From: an uncultured Eubacteriales bacterium
GTDB lineage: Bacteria; Bacillota; Clostridia; Oscillospirales; Oscillospiraceae
Length of the DNA: 9,251 nucleotides
Direction of reading: 5' to 3'
Assembly (NCBI GenBank): GCA_934567745.1
Contig: CAKTJM010000072.1
Coordinates: forward strand, 1-9,251
Positions 1 through 7,484 of this stretch are shown one piece after another. The stretch's first letter is position 1. The number at the start of each line of letters is the position of its first letter. The notes under the pieces were generated by a model. That model made no database searches. It saw only the letters and a list, made by a program, of their open reading frames with translations, and was not told the DNA's origin. The translations under genes and the position numbers were made by a program.

Positions 1-37
1 CTTTGTGTCTATCCCGTTGATCAGAGAGGTGAGAAAA

Positions 38-67
38 GGAGCGGTCCCGCTGACGCGGGACCGCTCC
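38..67 (-). terminator. Intrinsic terminator of the P-type ATPase gene
   Basis: A perfect 13-bp GC-rich inverted repeat (38-50 with 55-67, loop of 4) lies 21 bp beyond the ATPase stop codon. Read on the minus strand, the stem is followed directly by TTTTCTC. This is a standard Rho-independent terminator and closes the ATPase transcript. Confidence 0.9.
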
Positions 68-88
68 TCGTAACGGGGCGATCGGGGC

Positions 89-2476
<2,388 letters not shown>

Positions 2477-2497
2477 GGACGTGCGCCTCCGTTGTCG

Positions 2498-2545
2498 AAA
2501 AGATAAAGACCGCCGGAGGTCCGCAGGATCGGGACCTCCGGCGGT
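2498..2545 (-). promoter_or_regulatory. Leader hairpin with U-rich tail, possible attenuator
   Basis: A perfect 14-bp inverted repeat (2509-2522 with 2532-2545, 9-nt loop) sits in the leader of the ATPase gene. On the minus strand the stem is followed by CTTTATCTTTT and then the ribosome binding site. With transcription expected to start near 2551, the hairpin begins about six bases into the RNA. It could act as an intrinsic terminator (attenuator) or as a 5' stabilising stem. The U-tract is interrupted, so full termination is uncertain. Confidence 0.6.
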
Positions 2546-2557
2546 GGTGATGCTGGT

Positions 2558-2586
2558 ATTATACCACGTTTCGGGGGGAAAGCAAA
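2558..2586 (-). promoter_or_regulatory. Promoter of the P-type ATPase gene
   Basis: On the minus strand there is a perfect extended -10 (TGG then TATAAT, 2558-2563) with a weak -35 TTTGCT (2581-2586) at 17-bp spacing. The predicted transcript start is near 2551, giving a leader of about 75 nt. The -10 is embedded in a 13-bp perfect dyad, TGGTATTATACCA (2554-2566), which could be an operator. Confidence 0.7.
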
Positions 2587-2780
2587 CTTTTCTTTTACCT
2601 TATACTTCCAGATGCTCAGGCTTCCTTGTCCTCAGGGAGGCTCTGATTGGATCGCCAAGAGTGGACGGCGAGAGATCTTTCGTCGAGACGAGACTTGGAA
2701 CACGCAGGAATACTTTGTGTATTTCAAGTGGGCCAAGCCGAAGGATCGGCGAAAAAGATCCGTCGTCCGCCGCAGGGGAT
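2587..2780. other. Unassigned intergenic DNA between radical SAM and ATPase genes
   Basis: This stretch is less GC-rich than the flanking genes. I see no coding frame with a credible start, and no strong terminator for the radical SAM gene upstream. Only a weak 5-bp stem (2737-2750) is visible, without a T-tract after it on the minus strand. Readthrough from the radical SAM gene to the hairpin at 2509-2545 is therefore possible. Confidence 0.6.
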
Positions 2781-4163
2781 TCAAACAGAGGTTTCCTTAG
2801 TCTGAGCGCAGGCGGCGGCGCAGCCGTGGGAGCAGCTCCACAGCTTGTCGGCGGTGGGGGTCCAGTTGGCGGCATAGGCGTCGCACTTGGCGCAGAGATC
2901 GTCGACGCTCTCCAGGGTGGTCACGTCGCTGGGCTTGGCGCCGGACTTGTGGATGACCTCACGCAGGCAGTCGGGGTTCTCCAGCATGGGGCAGGGGCGC
3001 AGCATGTTGTCGTTGAACGGCTGGCCGTCGTGATAGGCCATGAACAGCGGGGAGCAGAGCGCCTCGAGCAGGGTCTTCTGACGGATGTTGGAGTCGGAGT
3101 AGTGGATGAAGACGCAGGGATCGCAGTCGCCGTTGGCGTTGATGTGCAGGTAGCGGCGGCCACCGGCGATGCAGCCGCCGACGTACTCGCCGTCGTTCTG
3201 GAAGTCCATCATGAAGATGGGCTTCGTGCTGCGCAGCTTGCGGATCTGGTGGTACATATACTCTCTCTGCTCCGGGGTGGGCAGCAGCTCGGGCACGGCG
3301 TCCGCGCCGACGGGCATGTAGTGGAAGTACCAGATGAAGAAGGCGCCGGCCTTGACCAGCTCGTCGATATAGGCCTCGGAGCTGACGTCGTGGATGTTGG
3401 CGCTGGTGTAGCAGGTGGAGATGCCGAAGGGGAGCTGCTTGGACTTGAGGATCTCCATGGCGTGGATGACCTTCTGATAGGTGCCGTCGCCGCGGCGGGA
3501 GTCGGTGGCGGTCTCGAAGCCCTCAAGGCTGATGACGGGGACGAAGTTCTTCACGCGCTTCATGGCGTCGGCGAATTCCTCGTCGATGAGGGTGGAGTTG
3601 GTGAAGCACATGAAGATGGCGTCGGAGTGGACCTCACAGAGCTTGATGATGTCCTTCTTGCGGACCAGAGGCTCGCCGCCGGTGTAGATATAGAAATAGG
3701 TGCCCATCTCCTTGCCCTGCTTGATGATGCCGTCGATCTCATCATAGGTCAGGTTGAGCTTGTTGCCATACTCTGCGGCCCAGCAGCCCTTGCAGTGCAG
3801 GTTGCAGGCGGAGGTGGGGTCGAGCAGGATGGCCCAGGGCACGTTACAGCCGTACTTGCTGCGGTATTCATCCTGCTTCTTCCAGCCGGTGATGCTGGCG
3901 TTGAGGAAGAAGTTGGAGAGGAGGGTCTCGACGAAGCTGAGGTCCATCTCGGTCATGATGCGCATGACCAGCTTGTGAGAGGCGGCGTCTTCGTTGCTGA
4001 TGGCGTCGCGGACCGCTTGGCGCTGACGGGGGAAGGTTTCAGGGCCTTCACCGGCAAATTTGTCGACCATGTCCATCACCTTGGAAAGGTTCTTGATGGG
4101 GTCTTTTTCGATGTAGGAAAAAGCATGGTCCAGTGCGAATTTCTTGATGCTGTTACCGATCAT
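2781..4163 (-). CDS. Radical SAM protein with Cys-rich C-terminal domain
   Basis: A 460-residue cytoplasmic radical SAM enzyme of unknown substrate. The SAM-binding [4Fe-4S] motif CNLHCKGC (Cys120, Cys124, Cys127) and the following GGEP (162-165) are intact. Residues 1-100 form a helical N-terminal extension before the barrel. The C-terminal third is rich in cysteine (331, 347, 350, 370, 391, 399, 424, 427, 444, 448, 452). This includes GDCDPC, as in SPASM-type domains that bind auxiliary iron-sulfur clusters, and a terminal cluster CSHGCAAAC. Such domains are common in peptide-modifying and sulfatase-maturing enzymes, but no precursor peptide or obvious partner gene lies next to it. The start is supported by GGGAGGA eight bases upstream. 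The gene has its own promoter and a roughly 108-nt leader containing a hairpin and repeats. The radical SAM assignment is firm; the role is not known. Confidence 0.9.
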   Translation of the reverse strand: MIGNSIKKFALDHAFSYIEKDPIKNLSKVMDMVDKFAGEGPETFPRQRQAVRDAISNEDAASHKLVMRIMTEMDLSFVETLLSNFFLNASITGWKKQDEYRSKYGCNVPWAILLDPTSACNLHCKGCWAAEYGNKLNLTYDEIDGIIKQGKEMGTYFYIYTGGEPLVRKKDIIKLCEVHSDAIFMCFTNSTLIDEEFADAMKRVKNFVPVISLEGFETATDSRRGDGTYQKVIHAMEILKSKQLPFGISTCYTSANIHDVSSEAYIDELVKAGAFFIWYFHYMPVGADAVPELLPTPEQREYMYHQIRKLRSTKPIFMMDFQNDGEYVGGCIAGGRRYLHINANGDCDPCVFIHYSDSNIRQKTLLEALCSPLFMAYHDGQPFNDNMLRPCPMLENPDCLREVIHKSGAKPSDVTTLESVDDLCAKCDAYAANWTPTADKLWSCSHGCAAACAQTKETSV

Positions 4164-4181
4164 GGTGGTGTCCTCCCTTTG

Positions 4182-4199
4182 TTGCGATCATTGCGATCA
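4182..4199 (-). repeat. Tandem 9-bp repeat in the radical SAM leader
   Basis: Two head-to-tail copies of TTGCGATCA (plus strand) lie just upstream of the ribosome binding site. Read on the minus strand with a one-base shift they are ATGATCGCA twice, resembling the true start region ATGATCGGT at 4163-4155. The copies create two extra ATG codons that open a 15-codon frame ending at a TAA (4153-4155), inside the real gene. No ribosome binding site precedes that frame. Confidence 0.75.
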
Positions 4200-4217
4200 T
4201 GCTGGTGGTGGTATCGA

Positions 4218-4244
4218 GATCCCCGGAGCCGCCCGGGGTGGATC
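4218..4244 (-). promoter_or_regulatory. Stable hairpin in the radical SAM 5' leader
   Basis: A stem of CCCCGG with CCGGGG (4221-4226 with 4233-4238, 6-nt loop) is extended by GAT/ATC pairing around a short bulge. It lies about 30 nt into the expected leader RNA. No T-tract follows on the minus strand, so it is not a terminator. It may shape the leader RNA or its stability. It matches no riboswitch class that I recognise. Confidence 0.5.
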
Positions 4245-4278
4245 AGAGACAAAAGGCCTGCGGATCAGGTTACGCTAT

Positions 4279-4307
4279 ATCATAATCTTTTCCGTTGAGA
4301 TTTTCAA
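4279..4307 (-). promoter_or_regulatory. Promoter of the radical SAM gene
   Basis: On the minus strand, TTGAAA (4302-4307) and TATGAT (4279-4284) are separated by 17 bp, close to the sigma-A consensus. The predicted start near 4272 gives a leader of about 108 nt before the ATG. A second TATAAT on the same strand (4355-4360) lacks a good -35 and is less convincing. Confidence 0.65.
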
Positions 4308-4492
4308 GAGACAACTCATACAAATGCTAGGATTCGGTTGAAAAAAGGACAAAAATTATAAAAGTTACAAAAAACAGCGGAAAGAAAGGTGGAAAACGGG
4401 GCCGACGCGGGGCCAAAAGCAGGCCTCTTTTCTTTTTTTATGGGAAGATACGCGACGAAAAAAGGACGTCTGTAGAAAAAACGTTGGGATGC
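4308..4492. other. AT-rich spacer between divergent promoters
   Basis: This spacer is rich in A and T runs and holds no gene. Two direct copies of CGGGGCC (4397-4403 and 4408-4414) flank GACG, and a T-rich run follows at 4427-4439. There is no plus-strand gene upstream that would need a terminator here. The segment probably serves as upstream promoter DNA for both flanking genes. Confidence 0.45.
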
Positions 4493-4521
4493 TTGAAATT
4501 TCGTCCTCCTTGTGTTACGAT
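4493..4521 (+). promoter_or_regulatory. Candidate promoter of the DUF2461 gene
   Basis: TTGAAA (4493-4498) and TACGAT (4516-4521) are separated by exactly 17 bp, and a TG one base upstream of the -10 makes it an extended -10. Transcription starting near 4528 would leave an unusually long leader of about 227 nt before the ATG at 4755. No better promoter is visible closer to the gene. Confidence 0.55.
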
Positions 4522-4527
4522 CCTTCA

Positions 4528-4754
4528 TGCTGTTTGGCGGACAGTCGTCCACCATGAAAAGATAGTCCCTCAAAAATTGGAAAGGCGAAAAAAACTTTCG
4601 TCATTTTGCCTATTTCCCACAAGAAGACGGGGAACGGGGGCGGAAAAGTTTGCAGATCGCAGTAGAGCGTCCCCCATAAAATGGACGCCTGTATCGCATC
4701 CTATGCGTGATGGCGGGGAAAGAAAAACGAGTCGACGAAAGAGGAGGGGATCCG
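4528..4754 (+). other. Long 5' leader of the DUF2461 gene
   Basis: If the promoter at 4493-4521 is used, this segment is untranslated leader. It contains a small hairpin (CGCAT with ATGCG, around 4694-4706) and ends in the ribosome binding site. I recognise no riboswitch, T-box or RNA gene in it, and no convincing short reading frame with a ribosome binding site. Confidence 0.4.
4741..4749 (+). promoter_or_regulatory. Ribosome binding site that sets the DUF2461 start
   Basis: GAGGAGGGG ends five bases before the ATG at 4755. It favours this start over an in-frame ATG at 4707, which has no such site and would add 16 residues unlike the family. Confidence 0.8.
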
Positions 4755-5423
4755 ATGGGGTTCCAGGGATTCGGACCGGAGGCCGCGGCGTTCCTTTGGG
4801 GCGTGCGGCTGAACAACGAGCGCCCATGGTTCGAGGCGCACAAGCAGGAGTATCTCACCTACGTCCAGGCCCCCATGCGTGCGCTGGCGGAGGAGGTGTA
4901 TGAGCGGTTCGCCGTGCCGCGGCCGGAGCTGGACCTGTCGCTGAAGGTCTGCCGGATCTATCGCGACGCGCGGCGGCTGCACGGGCGCGGCCCGTACAAG
5001 AGCCACCTGTGGTGGTCGCTGTTCCTGCGGGACGAGGAGCAGGCGCACGCGCCGTGCTTCTGGTTCTCGCTCGACCCGCTGGGCTACGGCTGCGGGATGG
5101 GGATGTACGACCCCCGCCCGGCGGCCATGGCGCGGTTCCGGCGGGAGCTGGACGCCGCGCCGGAGCGCTTCCTGCCGCTGGCCCGGTCGTTCGCGGCGCA
5201 GGACCGCTTCGTGCTGGAGGGCACGGAGTACAAGCGGCCGAAGGGCCGGCCCGCGCCCCCGCTGGATCAGTGGTACAACAGGCGCGACCTGTCGCTCGGC
5301 TGGGAGCGCCCGGCGGACGAGCTGTATGCCAGCCCCACGCTGGTGGACGAGATCGTCGCGAGCTTCGAGGCCCTGGTGCCGTACTACCGCTACTTCTCGG
5401 AGCTGGTCCGCCGCGCGGACTGA
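4755..5423 (+). CDS. DUF2461 family protein
   Basis: A 222-residue soluble protein of the DUF2461 (TIGR02453) family, whose biochemical function is not established. Family hallmarks are visible: an N-terminal segment around LNNERPWFEAHKQEY (residues 18-32), the RIYRDARRLHGRGPYKSH block in the first third, and a mid-protein stretch LDPLGYGCGMGMYDP. The length is typical for a single-domain member. There is no signal peptide or membrane segment. It is the only plus-strand gene in the window. It is divergent from the radical SAM gene, and its 3' end overlaps the Crp/Fnr gene tail to tail by 34 bp. No terminator is visible after it, so its transcript probably runs antisense into the regulator gene. 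Confidence 0.85.
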   Translation: MGFQGFGPEAAAFLWGVRLNNERPWFEAHKQEYLTYVQAPMRALAEEVYERFAVPRPELDLSLKVCRIYRDARRLHGRGPYKSHLWWSLFLRDEEQAHAPCFWFSLDPLGYGCGMGMYDPRPAAMARFRRELDAAPERFLPLARSFAAQDRFVLEGTEYKRPKGRPAPPLDQWYNRRDLSLGWERPADELYASPTLVDEIVASFEALVPYYRYFSELVRRAD

Positions 5424-6085
5424 TCCTCCGCCCGCGGGAGGAGCCGGAAGACGTTCCGGTGGAAGGTGAGGATCCCCTCGGCCTGCATCCGTCCCAGCTC
5501 GCGGGAGAGGGCGGACCGGTCCGCCCCGAGGAAGGCGGCCATGCTGGCCCGGTCGAAGGGGACGGCGAAGGGCTCGCCCTGGGCGGGCGCGTACTGCGAG
5601 AGGAAGGCGATCAGCTTGCCGCGCAGGGAGGTCTTCGAGAGGATCTGGATGCGGCGGTTCATCTCCAGCGTCCGCCGCGCGAGGGCGGCGACGAACCGGT
5701 TGGCCAGCTCCTGGTCGAGCGGGCGGCCGGGCCGCTGCGGCCGCTTGATGCGGTCGGTGCTCAGCCAGAGGACCTCGGTCTCCTGCATGGCGCAGATGTA
5801 GATCGGCGCGTCGGTCCCGAGGAAGCAGTAGGACTCCCCGAAGGTCCCGCCGGGGCCGACGCTGTTCATGATCATCTGGTGGCCGTCGAGATCGTCGCGG
5901 CAGACCTGCACGGTCCCCTCCAGCACCAGGCCGAAGCGCGGCAGGGGGAAGGTGATCCTGTTCAGGAAGTCGCCCTTGGCGTACCGCTGCCGCCGGGCGG
6001 CGAAATAGTCGAGGGCATAGGTCCGGTCGGTCGGGGACAGCCCGGCGAAGAGCGGGCAGGCGTCTAGGATGGGATGTTGGTCCAT
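5390..6085 (-). CDS. Crp/Fnr-family transcriptional regulator
   Basis: A 231-residue cytoplasmic DNA-binding regulator. Residues 1-110 form the cyclic-nucleotide-binding-type beta-roll, with GxxFGES-like residues at 80-85 (GTFGES). The arginine and serine pair that binds cAMP in E. coli Crp is not evident, so the ligand is unknown. The long dimerisation helix spans about 123-150. The C-terminal winged helix (about 155-215) has a helix-turn-helix around SMAAFLGADRSALSRELG (181-198), the form typical of clostridial members. There is no N-terminal cysteine cluster as in Fnr, so direct oxygen sensing through an iron-sulfur cluster is unlikely. The start at 6085 is supported by GAGGTGA five bases upstream. 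The reading frame stays open far upstream through capA, but that is chance. The promoter overlaps the terminator palindrome of the preceding operon. Confidence 0.9.
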   Translation of the reverse strand: MDQHPILDACPLFAGLSPTDRTYALDYFAARRQRYAKGDFLNRITFPLPRFGLVLEGTVQVCRDDLDGHQMIMNSVGPGGTFGESYCFLGTDAPIYICAMQETEVLWLSTDRIKRPQRPGRPLDQELANRFVAALARRTLEMNRRIQILSKTSLRGKLIAFLSQYAPAQGEPFAVPFDRASMAAFLGADRSALSRELGRMQAEGILTFHRNVFRLLPRAEDQSARRTSSEK

Positions 6086-6090
6086 GGCGT

Positions 6091-6097
6091 TCACCTC
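6091..6097 (-). promoter_or_regulatory. Ribosome binding site that sets the Crp/Fnr gene start
   Basis: On the minus strand GAGGTGA lies five bases before the ATG at 6085. An in-frame GTG lies within this site and would be a poor start. Confidence 0.65.
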
Positions 6098-6103
6098 GCG
6101 CAC

Positions 6104-6132
6104 AGTATAGCAAAAGACCGTTGCGATCGCAA
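6104..6132 (-). promoter_or_regulatory. Promoter of the Crp/Fnr gene, overlapping a terminator
   Basis: On the minus strand, TTGCGA (6127-6132) and TATACT (6104-6109) are 17 bp apart, with TGC before the -10 (extended -10). The -35 lies in the centre of the terminator palindrome 6112-6141, in the dyad TTGCGATCGCAA. The predicted start near 6097 would give a very short leader of about 12 nt, which is tight for the ribosome binding site. Confidence 0.55.
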
Positions 6133-6141
6133 CGGTCTTTT
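6112..6141. terminator. Bidirectional terminator after the hexokinase-like/capA operon
   Basis: A perfect 30-bp palindrome: a 13-bp stem with a GATC loop, A-run on the left and T-run on the right in either direction. It lies 24 bp after the capA stop on the minus strand and can work as an intrinsic terminator on both strands. It also contains the -35 box of the Crp/Fnr gene. Confidence 0.85.
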
Positions 6142-6165
6142 CGTGCCCTCTCGGGGGATCTCGGC

Positions 6166-7470
6166 TCAGGCGGCGCTGTCCTGGACCTGCGGCGGCGCGA
6201 TGCTGCGGTCGATGGCGTAGTCCGGCCCGAAGATGTCGTGGCAGCCCGTGAGCGCGTATTGCAGCTTCTGATACACGGCGCTCGTGACGATCGACGTGTC
6301 GCCGGACTCGAAGGAGGCCATGGCGCGGTAGACGTCCATGACGTAGTACCGGTCGGCGGCCGAGGGCCCGCGGTTGAGGACGAGCAGGGGGACGTACTGC
6401 ACCTTGGTGACGGTGGTGGTCCCGGCGGCGAAGTCCTTGGTCAGCTCCAGGTCGAGCACGGCGGTCGTGTCGGTGTAGTTGACGTTGACGGTGGCGGGGC
6501 TCTGGTTGGAGACGAAGTTCCCCAGGGAGTAGGCGACGAAGCCGGAGCGAGTGGAGCCGTCGGCGCAGGTGACGGTGCGCTCCATCATCGGCTGCGGCAC
6601 GTGGGAGTGGGAGCCGAGGATGAGGTCCGCGCCGTTCTGGATGAGGAAGTCGGCGACCTGGTCCTGATAGGCGTTCTCGGTGTACTGGTACTCGACGCCC
6701 CAGTGGATCATGACGGCGATCAGGTCCGGCTCCAGGCTCTTGGCGTAGCTCAGCTCGCTGGTGAGCTTTGCCTGGTCGAGGGTGGCGCAGGCGTCCATGT
6801 AGTCGGTGTTGAACCGGTTGATGCAAAAGCTGTTCTCGTCGCGGACGGGGATGCCGTTCGTGCCGTAGGTATAGCCGAGGAAGGCGATCTTGATGCCCTG
6901 CACGTCGGCGACGACCACGCCCTTGGCGGCGTCGAACTCCTCCTGCGTGCGGAAGGTGCCGACGTGCTGGAGCCCGGCGGCGTCGAGGACGTCGAGGGTG
7001 CGGCAGACGCCGTTGAAGCCCTTGTCCATCGCGTGGTTGTTGGCGGTGGTGACGAGGTCGAAGCCGATCGTCTTCAGGTCGTACGCCAGCGCGTCCGGCG
7101 CGCAGAAGGCGGGATAGCCGGAGTAGGGCGGGCCGTTGAGGGTCGTCTCGAAGTTGGCGACGGCGAAGTCGGCCCCCTCGATCCAGGGCCGGACGAACTG
7201 GAAGCAGGGGAGATAGCTGTAGGTGTCCGTCGCGGCGTCGTAGGCGTCGTTGGTCTGGGGCGAGTGGCTCATGACGTCGCCGCAGACGGCCAGGGTGACG
7301 GTGATGGGGTCCGGGACCGGCTCGTTCGAGCTGGTCTGGTCCCCGAGCTGGGTCTGGGCGGGATCGGCGGGCAGCTTTGGCCCGGCGTCCTGGTAACGCA
7401 GGCCGAGGACGATGAGCGCCGCGCACAGGGCGATCATGACGACGGCGGTGAGCAGGAGCTTCTTGTTCAT
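6166..7470 (-). CDS. CapA-family protein (poly-gamma-glutamate capsule type, metallophosphatase fold)
   Basis: A 434-residue exported protein of the CapA/PgsA (YwtB) family, which has a calcineurin-like metallophosphatase fold. In Bacillus CapA works with the poly-gamma-glutamate synthase, but many family members occur without it and their activity is not settled. The N-terminus (MNKK then a hydrophobic stretch, residues 5-24) is a signal anchor that places the domain outside the membrane, followed by a Pro/Thr/Ser-rich linker to about 55. The expected metal-site motifs appear in order: GDVMSH (64-69), NFETTL (106-111), NNHAMDKG (144-151), HWG (256-258) and GSHSHVPQP (286-294). No capB, capC or other capsule gene is nearby, so a capsule role is not supported by context. 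It is the second gene of an operon: AAGGAG (7481-7486) overlaps the stop codon of the hexokinase-like gene, which suggests coupled translation. Confidence 0.92.
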   Translation of the reverse strand: MNKKLLLTAVVMIALCAALIVLGLRYQDAGPKLPADPAQTQLGDQTSSNEPVPDPITVTLAVCGDVMSHSPQTNDAYDAATDTYSYLPCFQFVRPWIEGADFAVANFETTLNGPPYSGYPAFCAPDALAYDLKTIGFDLVTTANNHAMDKGFNGVCRTLDVLDAAGLQHVGTFRTQEEFDAAKGVVVADVQGIKIAFLGYTYGTNGIPVRDENSFCINRFNTDYMDACATLDQAKLTSELSYAKSLEPDLIAVMIHWGVEYQYTENAYQDQVADFLIQNGADLILGSHSHVPQPMMERTVTCADGSTRSGFVAYSLGNFVSNQSPATVNVNYTDTTAVLDLELTKDFAAGTTTVTKVQYVPLLVLNRGPSAADRYYVMDVYRAMASFESGDTSIVTSAVYQKLQYALTGCHDIFGPDYAIDRSIAPPQVQDSAA

Positions 7471-7484
7471 GTCGGGTGGTCTCC

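Noticed and set aside
2737..2750. Small inverted repeat as terminator of the radical SAM gene
   Set aside because: Only a 5-bp stem and no T-run follows on the minus strand.
4302..4314. Fnr-like box near the radical SAM promoter (TTGA and TCAA half sites)
   Set aside because: The inverted repeat is centred at about 4301 and its half sites are five bases apart instead of the six needed for an Fnr/Crp-type site. It also overlaps an ordinary -35 box.
4355..4383. Second minus-strand promoter with a perfect TATAAT (4355-4360)
   Set aside because: No acceptable -35 box at 16-18 bp and no TG extension, within AT-rich DNA where TATAAT arises easily.
5390..7426. Very long minus-strand frame that would fuse an N-terminal region to the Crp/Fnr regulator
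   Set aside because: The upstream part is an Arg/Pro-rich out-of-frame reading of capA. The regulator has a good start, ribosome binding site and promoter at 6085-6132.
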